A DNA stretch of 64,000 nucleotides, from NCBI RefSeq assembly GCF_001422645.1, contig NZ_LMLR01000010.1, positions 124,001-188,000 of the forward strand, given 5' to 3'. The notes beneath the pieces are model-generated. The model was not told the DNA's origin. It worked only from the letters and a program-made list of their open reading frames with translations, and did not search any database. This document shows positions 15,678 through 27,225 of this stretch, one piece after another; within the stretch, counting starts at the first letter, position 1, and each line of letters begins with the position of its first letter. The DNA comes from Arthrobacter sp. Leaf69. Lineage in GTDB: Bacteria > Actinomycetota > Actinomycetes > Actinomycetales > Micrococcaceae. The position numbers were made by a program, and so were the translations under genes.

Positions 15678-15733
15678 CCTGTCACTGTGGACAGGAATTG
15701 CGCCCTCAACCGGCGAACGCCCCGCGCGGGGCG
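15678..15733 (+). promoter_or_regulatory. Palindromes in the ppsR-ppsA gap
   Basis: CCTGTC at 15678-15683 and GACAGG at 15690-15695 form a spaced inverted repeat, and CGCCCCGCGCGGGGCG at 15718-15733 is a perfect 16-bp palindrome. They lie 40-95 bp before the ppsA start and could be an operator and an attenuator/terminator of ppsR readthrough. No regulator can be named. Confidence 0.35.
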
Positions 15734-15772
15734 GCGATACCGCATGCCATCATCTGCAAAGGAGCAGTAACC

Positions 15773-18166
<2,394 letters not shown>

Positions 18167-18218
18167 CACGGTGAATTGACTCAGTGATCTAACACAGTGA
18201 ACTGAGACGGTGAGCTGA
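18167..18218 (+). repeat. Four tandem 13-bp repeats after ppsA
   Basis: Starting on the base after the ppsA stop, four degenerate units of 13 bp follow one another: CACGGTGAATTGA, CTCAGTGATCTAA, CACAGTGAACTGA, GACGGTGAGCTGA (core GTGAnyTRA). They precede the terminator at 18229. Confidence 0.7.
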
Positions 18219-18228
18219 ACTCACGTCG

Positions 18229-18267
18229 AGAGGGAACCCCGGTCCACGGACCGGGGTTCCCTCTTTG
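18229..18267 (+). terminator. Terminator of ppsA
   Basis: A perfect 17-bp stem (AGAGGGAACCCCGGTCC at 18229-18245 with its complement at 18248-18264) has a two-base loop and is followed by TT. It ends the ppsR-ppsA unit. Confidence 0.85.
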
Positions 18268-18447
18268 CCGTTGAGCCTGGCCCCCGACATTCCGTGGACG
18301 TCTGGACACGTTGGACGCCTGCCTACGTTGGACGCCTGCACAACGGCGAGCAGTTGCTGCCGTCCGTTGTTCCATTGAGGGGCGGCCCGCGCACAGGGTT
18401 AGCTAAGTTCCATCAGCGTTCCGCACCAATGACGTTCAGGACACCAC

Positions 18448-18588
18448 GTGACTTTGCAGCAGGACCGGGCCAACGGCGCCTCCGGACTTTGGACAGACAG
18501 ACTTATCGGCGACCCGCTTGAGGAGCTGACCGTGGAGGAACTGTGCGCGGACGACTGCCATTTTTGCCGGGGCCCCGAAACTGACTGA
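18448..18588 (+). CDS. Possible 46-residue protein with cysteine cluster
   Basis: A GTG at 18448 with AGGA six bases upstream opens a frame ending at TGA 18586-18588. The peptide has protein-like segments: LWTDRLIGDPLEELTVEELC and a C-terminal C-x3-C-x2-C (CADDCHFC), which could bind a metal. No family recognised and the start codon is weak. The rest of the 18267-18716 interval shows nothing clear. Confidence 0.35.
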   Translation: MTLQQDRANGASGLWTDRLIGDPLEELTVEELCADDCHFCRGPETD

Positions 18589-18716
18589 CGTCATCCGGGC
18601 ACCGGCCACACCCGCCCGAGGTTTTTCGAAGCCCGGCCGGTAGAATCGGGGGACAGCCCGCAGGCGGTACTGCCCGCGGGAGCGACCATGGCAGCCGCCG
18701 GTGAAGGGAGGGTTCT

Positions 18717-19358
18717 GTGCGCACAGCCGCCAGAGCACCATTCCACGCCCTGCGCTCGGCCATGGTGGCACTTACCGTGATGTCCCTCGCCGCCGGAGCG
18801 CACACCCTCGCCGGCGGCCGGCTCCCCTCCCCCGGCATCCTCCTGGCCCTGCTGGCGCTGACCGCGCTGGCGTCCACCACGGCCACCCGGCTGAAGCTGA
18901 ACTTCCCGGCGATGGCGGGGCTGCTGGGCGCAGGGCAACTGGTCCTGCACAACGCCCTCACTGTTTTCAGCGGCCCGGCGCCTGGAGCCGCGCCGGAACC
19001 GGCGGCAAGTCCGGCGCCGCACCACCTGGGACCGGCTTCCCTGCCGGTCGGCGGCGCCGGCGAGTTCGCGGTGTCCGGCCTGGATTCACAACTTTCGTCG
19101 CTGTCCCTGCTGATGCTTGCCGGCCACGCCCTGGCAACGCTTCTCTGCGCCCTTCTCCTCGCCAGGGGCGAGGCGGCCCTGTGGGCCCTCGCGGCCTGGC
19201 TCCGTCCGCTGCTCAGGCTCCCGGTCCCGGCAGCACCTGTTGCCGTGGCGGCACCGGCGGCGGTCATCGGCTGGCCGGCAGACTCCGTTCCGCTGCCCTG
19301 GCGGAACCTCCGGCGCGATTGCCGCCGCGGGCCGCCCGCCGTCGTCGTATCTTCCTGA
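18717..19358 (+). CDS. Integral membrane protein upstream of ycnI
   Basis: The 213-residue protein has hydrophobic segments at about 15-30, 40-60, 65-85, 125-150 and 170-185, that is four or five membrane helices, with a Pro/Ala-rich loop containing a PAPHHLGP segment between the third and fourth. GTG 18717 follows GGGAGGG. It lies 139 bp before the ycnI-like gene in the same direction. A similar small membrane protein often sits beside YcnI proteins in actinobacteria as I recall, so a role in copper handling is plausible but unproven. The basic C-terminal tail is likely cytoplasmic. Confidence 0.6.
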   Translation: MRTAARAPFHALRSAMVALTVMSLAAGAHTLAGGRLPSPGILLALLALTALASTTATRLKLNFPAMAGLLGAGQLVLHNALTVFSGPAPGAAPEPAASPAPHHLGPASLPVGGAGEFAVSGLDSQLSSLSLLMLAGHALATLLCALLLARGEAALWALAAWLRPLLRLPVPAAPVAVAAPAAVIGWPADSVPLPWRNLRRDCRRGPPAVVVSS

Positions 19359-19497
19359 CCCTATTACCGGCCACGGCCGCGTCTTTGCCTAGACATCCGG
19401 GCCACAACATCGGCCCCGGATCATCAGCATCCCCGCCGCGCCGGCCTCCCATTTCCTTGCGCTGCCTCTAGGCAGCGCGCGCCTGAAAGGCACCCCC

Positions 19498-20283
19498 ATG
19501 AAGACTTCGTCCATTCCCGTTCTGCGCCGTACCCTCACTGCCACAGCCGTGGCCGGTGGAACCGCGGCTCTGATGCTCGCTGGTATTTCGGGCGCCTCGG
19601 CGCACGTCGGCGTCACCCCGGACAAGACCACGGCTAACTCCTACGCACTGCTGACCTTCGGGATCCCGCACGGCTGCGAGGAGTCCGGCACCACGAAGGT
19701 GACCATCACGCTGCCCGCCGAGCTCAACGATGCCCAGCCCACGGTCAACCCGAACTGGACGGCCCAGAAGGTCACCGAACAACTGGCCGCACCCAAGAAA
19801 CTCGCGGACGGCACTTCCATCACCAAGCGGACCAGCAAGATCGTGTACACCGCCAAGGCGCCACTGGAACCGGCCCTCCGCGACGCCCTGGTGCTTTCGG
19901 TGAAGTTGCCGGACGTTGCGGGGAAGATTCTGTATTTCCCCACGCTGCAGAACTGCGAAGTCGGGCAGACTGACTGGTCGCAGCTGCCTGCCGAAGGGCA
20001 GGATCCGCACTCGCTGAAGGCGCCGGCGCCGTCCGTGACGGTCACCGCGGCGGACACGGAGGCGGACGGCCACGGAGCCCATGCCGCCAGCGCGTCGGAC
20101 TCCACACCGGAGACGGTCCAGGCCGCCGCGGTGAGTAACGACGGCGCCGAGGCCCGGAGCTGGGCGGGGCTGGTGGCCGGCGTCGGCGGCCTTGCCCTCG
20201 GCGGCCTCGCCCTGGCCCGCAGCCGGAGCAACAAGCCCGTTCCGGTCCGCGCCCCGGCACCAGGCTCGGCACCCAAGGAGTAG
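19498..20283 (+). CDS. ycnI: YcnI-like copper-binding exported protein (DUF1775)
   Basis: The 261-residue protein has a signal peptide ending at ASA, so that the mature chain begins with histidine (HVGVTPDKTTANSYALLTF), as in Bacillus YcnI, where this His binds copper in a mono-histidine site. The DUF1775 domain follows (FGIPHGCEESGTTKV, NPNWTAQ, LPDVAGKILYFPTLQ). A His/Asp/Ala-rich linker (DTEADGHGAH) and a C-terminal membrane helix (about 222-240) with a short basic tail anchor it. Neither a PCuAC chaperone nor a CopD gene, its usual companions, is seen next to it; the neighbours are a membrane protein and a DUF4232 lipoprotein. Confidence 0.85.
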   Translation: MKTSSIPVLRRTLTATAVAGGTAALMLAGISGASAHVGVTPDKTTANSYALLTFGIPHGCEESGTTKVTITLPAELNDAQPTVNPNWTAQKVTEQLAAPKKLADGTSITKRTSKIVYTAKAPLEPALRDALVLSVKLPDVAGKILYFPTLQNCEVGQTDWSQLPAEGQDPHSLKAPAPSVTVTAADTEADGHGAHAASASDSTPETVQAAAVSNDGAEARSWAGLVAGVGGLALGGLALARSRSNKPVPVRAPAPGSAPKE

Positions 20284-20293
20284 CTGACCTCGG

Positions 20294-20325
20294 TTGATGC
20301 CCGGAAATCACAATCCGGGCATCAA
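20294..20325 (+). terminator. Hairpin after ycnI
   Basis: TTGATGCCCGG (20294-20304) pairs perfectly with CCGGGCATCAA (20315-20325) over a 10-base loop. No clear T-run follows, so termination efficiency is uncertain. Confidence 0.55.
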
Positions 20326-20384
20326 TCGGGTACGGCCGTCGTGGCGTCGTTGACTCAGGCCGCGCCGGGCATGAAGGTGGTGCC

Positions 20385-21047
20385 ATGACGGCTCAGCGAT
20401 TCAACACCAGACTGGCATTTACGACGGCGGCAGCCGCGGCAGCGCTCTTCCTCGCCGGGTGCGGGGCCGGCACTGCGCAGTCCCAGACATCCAGCACCCC
20501 GGAGTCCTCCCCCGCCAGCTCCAGCAGCGCCCCCGGCGCCAGCGCGCCCGCTGCCTCCGCCGCAGCCACGGGCACCGCCACCCCCGGATCCTCGTCCGCC
20601 GCACCGGCGACGTCCGTGCCTGCCGGCCCCGCCCTGTGCAAGGCCGCCGGGCTGACGCCCACCGTCGATTCCACCGGCGGCGGCGCGGCCGGCAGCGTCT
20701 ACATGAAGCTGATCCTGACGAACTCCGGCACCGGACCCTGCCTGCTGAAGGGCTTTGCCGGCGTCTCCCTCACCGCGAACGCCAACGGCGCCCCGATCGG
20801 CGCCGCGGCGGCCCGCGACGAGTCCACACCCGCCGCCGCCGTCGTGCTCGCGCCGGGCCAGGCCGGCGCCGCCACGCTGCGCTACACCCAGGCCGCCAAC
20901 TACCCGGACTGCAACGTGACTCCGGCCGCCGGCCTGCGTATCTACCCGCCGGAGGACACCGCGTCGCTCTTCGTCGCCCAGCCGCGGAGCGCCTGCAGCA
21001 ATGCCGGCCCGACGCTGCTGACCATCAGCGCTTTCGAAGCCAAGTAG
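20385..21047 (+). CDS. DUF4232-like lipoprotein
   Basis: The 220-residue protein has a lipoprotein signal with lipobox LAGC (Cys26), then a long Ser/Ala/Pro/Thr-rich disordered linker to about residue 80, then a C-terminal beta-type domain with four cysteines (ALCKAAGL, GPCLLKGFAGVSL, YPDCNVTP, RSACSNAGP). This is the layout of actinobacterial DUF4232 lipoproteins, extracellular and of unknown function. It follows ycnI in the same direction after a hairpin, so it is probably a separate unit. Confidence 0.8.
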   Translation: MTAQRFNTRLAFTTAAAAAALFLAGCGAGTAQSQTSSTPESSPASSSSAPGASAPAASAAATGTATPGSSSAAPATSVPAGPALCKAAGLTPTVDSTGGGAAGSVYMKLILTNSGTGPCLLKGFAGVSLTANANGAPIGAAAARDESTPAAAVVLAPGQAGAATLRYTQAANYPDCNVTPAAGLRIYPPEDTASLFVAQPRSACSNAGPTLLTISAFEAK

Positions 21048-21059
21048 CTTTTCTCTCGC

Positions 21060-21116
21060 CGAGGTGAGACTTTGCGCCCATGCCCGCCCGGGTCATGGGC
21101 GCAAAGTCTCACCTCG
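21060..21116. repeat. Perfect 23-bp inverted repeat
   Basis: The arm at 21060-21082 (starts CGAGGTGAGACTTTGC) is the exact complement of 21094-21116, with an 11-base loop. It lies 13 bp after the lipoprotein stop. It could terminate transcription on both strands or be a dispersed genomic palindrome; the arm is longer than most terminators and lacks a T-run. Confidence 0.75.
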
Positions 21117-21203
21117 CGGTGATCCCAGCCGCGGATGCCACGTGGATACCGCCTGGGCTGCGGCCCGGCATTTCCTGTCTGTGCGTTAGGGCATGATGGA
21201 GGA

Positions 21204-24200
21204 ATGAAGGGGCAGGAGCTCGCCGGGGGCACACTCGCGGCAGACGCCATTGACCGGTTCAGCCGGCCCACCAGGGATTGGTTCCTGGGCGCATTCAGCG
21301 CGCCCACCCCGGCCCAGAACGGCGCCTGGAACGCGATCTCCTCCGGCGCGCACGCACTGGTAGTGGCGCCCACCGGTTCCGGAAAAACGCTGGCGGCCTT
21401 TCTGTGGGCCCTCGACCGGCTGCTCGTCTCGGCGCCCGCCGAGCCCGAATCGCTGCCCGGCTTGGAGACCGGGAAAGGCCCCCGGCGGAAGGCGCCCAAA
21501 CGCAACACCCGGGTGCTCTACATTTCACCGCTCAAGGCGCTGGGCGTCGACGTCGAACGCAACCTGCGCGCCCCGCTGATCGGGATCACCCAGACCGCCA
21601 AACGCCTCGGCCTGCCCGCGCCGCTGATCACCGTGGGCGTCCGCTCCGGCGACACCCCGGCCTCGGACCGCCGCGCGCTGCTGAGCAACCCGCCGGACAT
21701 CCTGATCACCACGCCCGAATCGCTCTTCCTTATGCTGACGTCGAAGGCGCGGGAGACGCTGAGCGAAGTGGACACCATCATCGTCGACGAGGTCCACGCC
21801 GTCGCGGGCACCAAACGCGGCGCCCATCTGGCCGTGTCCCTGGAACGACTCGACGCCCTGCTGCCGAAGCCCGCCCAGCGGATCGGGCTCTCGGCCACCG
21901 TGGAACCCAAGGAGCTTGTGGCGCAGTTCCTCGCCGGTTCCGCACCCGTGGAGATCGTGGCCCCGCCGTCGAAGAAAACCTGGGACCTGACAGTCTCCGT
22001 CCCAGTGGAGGACATGTCAGATTTGCAGGGCGCGGCGGGCGCATTCGACTCCGGACCGGCGTCCGGGCTGCAGCCGCAGGCGTCCATCTGGCCGCACGTG
22101 GAAGAGAAGATCGTGGACCTGGTCCTGGCCAACCAGTCCACCATTGTGTTCGCCAATTCCCGCCGCCTCGCCGAACGCCTCACCGCCCGGCTCAACGAGA
22201 TCTACGCCGAGCGGCAGCTCATGGCGGCCGGCGGCGGCTGGGCGGAGTTTGGCGCCGGGGCACCCGATTTCGACTCCGTCCCGGCGGGTGCCCCGGCAGG
22301 CACGGCCGCCGCGCTGCCAAGTTCTACCGCGACACCTGCCCACATGATGGCGCAGGCCGGCAGCACCGCCGGCGCGGATCCGGTCCTGGCACGGGCGCAT
22401 CACGGGTCGGTCTCCAAGGACCAGCGGGCCCTGATCGAGGACGACCTGAAATCAGGCCGGCTGCGCTGCGTCGTGGCCACATCCTCCCTGGAACTCGGCA
22501 TCGACATGGGCGCCGTGGACCTCGTGGTGCAGGTGGAATCCCCGCCGTCCGTGGCCAGCGGGCTGCAGCGGGTGGGCCGCGCCGGCCACCAGGTCGGCGA
22601 GGTCTCGCAGGGTGTGCTGTTCCCCAAACACCGCGCGGATCTGGTGCACACCACCATCACGGTGGAACGGATGCTCGCCGGCAAGATCGAACGGCTCTTC
22701 GTTCCTGCGAACCCGCTGGACATCCTGGCCCAGCAGACCGTCGCGGCCACGGCACTGGGCGCCATCGATGTGGAGGACTGGTTTGCCACCGTGCGGCGGT
22801 CGGCACCGTTTGCCTCGCTCCCCCGCTCCGCCTTCGAGGCCACCCTGGACCTGCTCGCCGGCCGCTACCCCTCGGACGAGTTCGCGGAACTGCGTCCCCG
22901 GATCATCTGGGACCGGAACGCCGGCACCATTGAGGGACGCCCCGGAGCGCAGCGGCTGGCCGTCACCTCGGGCGGCACCATCCCGGACCGCGGGCTCTTC
23001 GGCGTCTACATCATCGGCACCGAGACGGAAGGGACCGGTTCCGCCGGATCCGCAGGCTCCGCCAGCGGCGACGGCAGGGCGGCCAGCCCGTCCGCCGCCG
23101 CAGCCAAGGGCGGCCGCCGGGTGGGGGAACTCGACGAGGAAATGGTCTACGAATCGCGCGTCGGCGACGTGTTCGCCTTGGGAGCCACCAGCTGGAAAAT
23201 CGAGGACATCACCCACGACCGGGTCCTCGTCTCCCCCGCCTTCGGCCAGCCGGGCAAACTCCCGTTCTGGAAGGGCGACTCCCTCGGCCGCCCGGTGGAC
23301 CTGGGCCGTGCCCTGGGGGCGTTCGTGCGCGAACTGTCCGCGTCCGACGTCGGGCCGGCCACCGAACGCTGCAAGGCCAGCGGCCTGGACGATTTCGCCG
23401 CCAACAACCTGATCCAGTACCTCTCCGAGCAAAAACTGGCCACCGAGGTGGTCCCCAGCGACACCACGCTGGTGGTGGAGCGCTTCCACGACGAACTCGG
23501 CGATTGGCGGGTGGTGCTGCACAGCCCGTTCGGCATGCCGGTGCACGCGCCGTGGGCCCTCGCCGTCGGGCAGCGGCTGCACCAGCGGTACGGCATGGAC
23601 GGCTCCGCGATGGCCGCCGACGACGGCATTGTGCTGCGCGTGCCCATGATGGAGGACGAGCCGCCCGGCGCCGAGCTGTTCCTGTTCGACCCGGAGGAAC
23701 TGGAACAGATCGTGACGGCGGAGGTCGGCGGCAGCGCCCTCTTCGCCTCCCGCTTCCGCGAGTGCGCCGCCCGCGCCCTGCTGCTGCCCCGGCAGAACCC
23801 GGGCAAACGGCAGCCCCTGTGGCAGCAGCGCCAGCGCTCCGCCCAGCTGCTGGATGTCGCCCGGAAGTACCCCACCTTCCCGATCGTCCTCGAAACCGTC
23901 CGGGAATGCCTGCAGGATGTCTACGATCTTCCGGCGCTGAAGGACATCGCGGCGTCGATCGAGCGCCGTGAGCTGCGGATCCTGCAGACCACCACGCAGC
24001 AGCCCTCGCCCTTCGCCAAGTCCCTGCTGTTCGGCTACGTCGCGCAGTTCCTCTACGAGGGTGATTCCCCGCTGGCCGAGCGCCGGGCCGCCGCCCTGGC
24101 GCTGGACTCGACCCTGCTTAACGAGCTCCTCGGCCGGGTGGAGCTGCGCGAACTGCTCGATGCCAAGGTTATTGACGCCACCGAGCGGGAGCTGCAGCGC

Positions 24201-26315
24201 CTCGCGCCGGACCGGAAGGTCCGCGGGCTCGAAGGGGTCGCGGACCTGCTCCGGCTGCTGGGCCCGCTGACACCGGTGGAAGTCGCCGCCCGGCTCGAAC
24301 CGGCCGCAGCGCCTGGCCAGAAGGCCGGGTCTGGCGAGGCGGCCGGGCCTATCGAGGTGTCAGTGGCCGAGCCGGACGAGGCTCCGGAGGCCGAGGCATC
24401 GGAGGTTGAGGCCCCCGTCGCCGACGCCGCCGCGCACCTCGCGGCGCTCCAGCGCGCCAACCGCGCCATCAAGGTCAATATCGGCGGCGCCGAGCGCTAC
24501 GCCGCCGTGGAGGACGCCGCCCGGCTGCGCGACGCCCTCGGTGTCCCGCTGCCGATGGGCGTGCCGCTGGCCTTCATCGAGCCGGTCGCTGATCCGCTGG
24601 GCGACCTCGTCTCGCGCTACGCCCGCACCCACGGGCCCTTCACCTCCGCCGAGGCTGCCGCCCGGCTGGGACTCGGCGTCGCCGTCGTCGGGACCGCGCT
24701 GAAGCGGCTCGCCGCCGACGGCCGCGTGGTGGAAGGCGAGTTCCGCCCCCACGCCGCACCCCCGCCTGCGCCCGAGGCATCTCCCGATGCCCGGACCGAC
24801 GACGACGGCGATGCGGTTCCCGGCGCCGCCGCGGCAGCCACCGCCTCCCCCGCGGCCCCGTCGCTGGCCGGCATCAGCGAATGGTGTGACGCCGAGGTCC
24901 TGCGCAAGCTCCGCCGCCGCTCGCTCGCCGCATTGCGTGCCGAGGTGGAGCCCGTGGACGCCGCCGCGTACGGCCGCTTCCTGCCGGCCTGGCAGAACGT
25001 CCGCGTTCCGGGCCGGCGCGGGCAGTCGGCGCTACGCGGACTGGACGGGATCATCACCGCCGTCGACCAGCTGTCCGGCGTGCCCATTCCGGCCTCAGCC
25101 TGGGAACCGCTGATCCTCGCCGGCCGGGTATCCGACTACCAGCCCGCCATGCTCGACGAGCTCATGGCCGCCGGCGAAGTGCTCTGGTCCGGCGCGGGCG
25201 CGCTGCCCGGCAATGACGGCTGGGTGAGCCTGCACCTGGCCGATTCGGCCGAGCTGACCCTCAATCCCGCCCTCGACTTCGAACCCGGCGACGCGCAGCA
25301 GCGGCTGCTGGACCACCTGCGCAATAACGGCGGCGGCTACTTCTTCCGGCAACTCACGGAGGTGGCCGGCGGCATGGATGCGGTGCTCAGCGACCAGGAC
25401 GTGGTCTCGGCGCTCTGGGACCTCGCCTGGGCGGGCCGGATCACGGGCGACACCTTCGCCCCTGTCCGGGCGATGATTGCCGGCGGCCACACCGCGCACC
25501 GTCAGGTTGCCCGCGCGCCGCGGGCCCGGGCGCCCAGGTTGAGCCGGCGGGGACGCGCCCACGGCACCGGGTTGCTGGGGTCCCCCGGGCTGACCGGCGG
25601 GCGGTACGGCTCCGTCACCGGGGCGGCTCCCACTCCCCCGCTGGCCGCGGGCCGCTGGTCCGCCCTCCCCGCACCGGAGCTGGACGCCACCATCCACGCC
25701 CGGGCCACCGCGGAACTCCTGCTGGACCGGTACGGCGTCGTGACCCGCGGTTCCGTCATGGCCGAGAACATCCTGGGCGGTTTCGGACTCATGTACAAGG
25801 TCCTGGCCCGGCTGGAGGAGGCCGGCCGGTGCCGCCGCGGCTACTTCATCGAGCACCTTGGCGCCGCACAGTTTGCCGTGCCCGCGACGGTGGACCGGCT
25901 GCGCTCGTACGCCGAGGACACCGAGCTCCATAAGCCCGAGCCCGTCGCCCTGGCCCTTGCCGCGACGGACCCCGCCAACCCGTACGGCGCTGCCCTGCCG
26001 TGGCCCGCCCTCAACGTCGACGCAGGAACCGGCCACCGTCCCGGCCGGAAGGCCGGCGCCCTGGTGGTCCTGGTCGACGGCGCCCTGGTCCTGTACGTGG
26101 AACGCGGCGGCAAGACCCTGCTGGCCTTCAGCGAGGATACGGACGTCCTGGCGGCGGCCGGCGCGGCCCTGGTGGGTGTGGTCACCCGGGGTGCGGTGGA
26201 CAAACTGATCATGGAAAAGGTCAACGGCCACGGAATCCTGGACACCCCCATCGCTGCCGCCCTGGCCCACGCGGGCGCCTACTCCACGCCCAAAGGACTG
26301 AGGATCCGTGCCTGA
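21204..26315 (+). CDS. lhr: Lhr-family ATP-dependent helicase
   Basis: The 1703-residue protein is a large Ski2-like DNA helicase. Seen motifs: the Q-like PTPAQNGAW before Walker A APTGSGKT at 55-62, TPESLFLML, DEVH at 195-198, SATVEPKELV, then in RecA2 SLELGIDMGAVDLVVQVESP and QRVGRAGH. The long Lhr C-terminal region follows. Lhr proteins take part in DNA repair and in actinobacteria belong to the mitomycin-induced response. It is somewhat longer than usual because of low-complexity inserts (near residues 615-640 and 1030-1070). The stop overlaps the start of the nei2-like gene by 8 bp, so they are co-translated, a pairing that supports a repair role. ATG 21204 follows GGAGGA closely. Confidence 0.93.
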   Translation: MKGQELAGGTLAADAIDRFSRPTRDWFLGAFSAPTPAQNGAWNAISSGAHALVVAPTGSGKTLAAFLWALDRLLVSAPAEPESLPGLETGKGPRRKAPKRNTRVLYISPLKALGVDVERNLRAPLIGITQTAKRLGLPAPLITVGVRSGDTPASDRRALLSNPPDILITTPESLFLMLTSKARETLSEVDTIIVDEVHAVAGTKRGAHLAVSLERLDALLPKPAQRIGLSATVEPKELVAQFLAGSAPVEIVAPPSKKTWDLTVSVPVEDMSDLQGAAGAFDSGPASGLQPQASIWPHVEEKIVDLVLANQSTIVFANSRRLAERLTARLNEIYAERQLMAAGGGWAEFGAGAPDFDSVPAGAPAGTAAALPSSTATPAHMMAQAGSTAGADPVLARAHHGSVSKDQRALIEDDLKSGRLRCVVATSSLELGIDMGAVDLVVQVESPPSVASGLQRVGRAGHQVGEVSQGVLFPKHRADLVHTTITVERMLAGKIERLFVPANPLDILAQQTVAATALGAIDVEDWFATVRRSAPFASLPRSAFEATLDLLAGRYPSDEFAELRPRIIWDRNAGTIEGRPGAQRLAVTSGGTIPDRGLFGVYIIGTETEGTGSAGSAGSASGDGRAASPSAAAAKGGRRVGELDEEMVYESRVGDVFALGATSWKIEDITHDRVLVSPAFGQPGKLPFWKGDSLGRPVDLGRALGAFVRELSASDVGPATERCKASGLDDFAANNLIQYLSEQKLATEVVPSDTTLVVERFHDELGDWRVVLHSPFGMPVHAPWALAVGQRLHQRYGMDGSAMAADDGIVLRVPMMEDEPPGAELFLFDPEELEQIVTAEVGGSALFASRFRECAARALLLPRQNPGKRQPLWQQRQRSAQLLDVARKYPTFPIVLETVRECLQDVYDLPALKDIAASIERRELRILQTTTQQPSPFAKSLLFGYVAQFLYEGDSPLAERRAAALALDSTLLNELLGRVELRELLDAKVIDATERELQRLAPDRKVRGLEGVADLLRLLGPLTPVEVAARLEPAAAPGQKAGSGEAAGPIEVSVAEPDEAPEAEASEVEAPVADAAAHLAALQRANRAIKVNIGGAERYAAVEDAARLRDALGVPLPMGVPLAFIEPVADPLGDLVSRYARTHGPFTSAEAAARLGLGVAVVGTALKRLAADGRVVEGEFRPHAAPPPAPEASPDARTDDDGDAVPGAAAAATASPAAPSLAGISEWCDAEVLRKLRRRSLAALRAEVEPVDAAAYGRFLPAWQNVRVPGRRGQSALRGLDGIITAVDQLSGVPIPASAWEPLILAGRVSDYQPAMLDELMAAGEVLWSGAGALPGNDGWVSLHLADSAELTLNPALDFEPGDAQQRLLDHLRNNGGGYFFRQLTEVAGGMDAVLSDQDVVSALWDLAWAGRITGDTFAPVRAMIAGGHTAHRQVARAPRARAPRLSRRGRAHGTGLLGSPGLTGGRYGSVTGAAPTPPLAAGRWSALPAPELDATIHARATAELLLDRYGVVTRGSVMAENILGGFGLMYKVLARLEEAGRCRRGYFIEHLGAAQFAVPATVDRLRSYAEDTELHKPEPVALALAATDPANPYGAALPWPALNVDAGTGHRPGRKAGALVVLVDGALVLYVERGGKTLLAFSEDTDVLAAAGAALVGVVTRGAVDKLIMEKVNGHGILDTPIAAALAHAGAYSTPKGLRIRA

Positions 26316-27171
26316 GGGCGATTCGGTGTTCCGCGCGGCCGCCCAGCTTCATGCCGCGCTGGCCGGCCGGCAGCTGATCTCTTCCGATTTCCGCGTGCCG
26401 CGCTTTGCCACGCTCAAACTCGACGGCTGGACTGTTACCGAGGTGGTGCCGCGCGGCAAGCACCTGCTGATGCGGCTGGAGGGCCCGGCAAAGCCGGACG
26501 GCGCCGGCCCGGCGGGACCGGACCGGTTGACGATCCATTCCCACCTCAAGATGGAAGGCGCCTGGCAGGTCTACCCTCCGGGCGGCCGCTGGCGGAAGCC
26601 CGGCTTCACCGCCCGGTGTGTGCTGCGCACCGCCGCGGCAGACGCCGTCGGATTCTCGCTGGGCATCCTGGAGGTGGTCCGCACGTCCGAGGAAGACTCC
26701 GTCGTGGGCCATCTTGGCCCGGATCTTCTGGGTCCCGACTGGGACCCGGCCGAGGCGGAGCGGCGGATCCGCGCCGCGCCGGACGTCCCGATCGGCGTCG
26801 CACTGCTGGACCAGCGGAACCTTGCGGGGATCGGCAACATCTACCGTTGCGAGGCCTGCTTCCTCTCGGGGGTGCATCCGGCGGCGCCGGTCTCGGCTGT
26901 CCCCGACGTGGCGGCCATGATCACCGATGCCAAGCTCCTGCTGGAGGCAAACCTGGGCCCCGGGCGCCGGACCACAGTCCTGAACCCGCGCGGCGTTGCG
27001 GTGGGCCGGACCTCCGGACTGCCCGGCTACTGGGTCTACCGGCGCGAACACCAGCCTTGCCTGAAGTGCAGGACCCCGGTGCGGCGTGGTGTCCTCGCCA
27101 CGGCCGCCGGAACGGAAGAACGGGACATCTACTACTGCCCCACGTGCCAGCCGGCGCCGGGACCGGCCTAG
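26308..27171 (+). CDS. nei2: Fpg/Nei-family DNA glycosylase (Nei2-like)
   Basis: The 287-residue protein begins PEGDSVFRAA: the N-terminal proline and the following glutamate are the catalytic residues of Nei/Fpg enzymes once Met is removed. RGKHLLMRL holds the conserved lysine, LAGIGNIYRCE is the helix-two-turn-helix, and the C-terminus has a zinc finger CLKC...CPTC. It excises oxidised bases and cleaves the AP site. GTG 26308 is fixed by the conserved N-terminus and overlaps the lhr stop. The ending NPRGVAVGRTSGLPGYWVY is typical of actinobacterial Nei2. Confidence 0.92.
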   Translation: MPEGDSVFRAAAQLHAALAGRQLISSDFRVPRFATLKLDGWTVTEVVPRGKHLLMRLEGPAKPDGAGPAGPDRLTIHSHLKMEGAWQVYPPGGRWRKPGFTARCVLRTAAADAVGFSLGILEVVRTSEEDSVVGHLGPDLLGPDWDPAEAERRIRAAPDVPIGVALLDQRNLAGIGNIYRCEACFLSGVHPAAPVSAVPDVAAMITDAKLLLEANLGPGRRTTVLNPRGVAVGRTSGLPGYWVYRREHQPCLKCRTPVRRGVLATAAGTEERDIYYCPTCQPAPGPA

Positions 27172-27225
27172 TCACAATCAGCGGGGCCTACCGCACGGCT
27201 CAGGGCTCACTTCTCAAGGCTCTTC

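Noticed and set aside
15407..15772. Upstream extension of the ppsA frame into ppsR
   Set aside because: Reads arginine/proline-rich sequence in another frame of ppsR; AGGAG and the family N-terminus fix the start at 15773.
18167..18218. CRISPR-like repeats
   Set aside because: Units are 13 bp, contiguous, without spacers and without cas genes; same for the CACCG hexamers at 29632.
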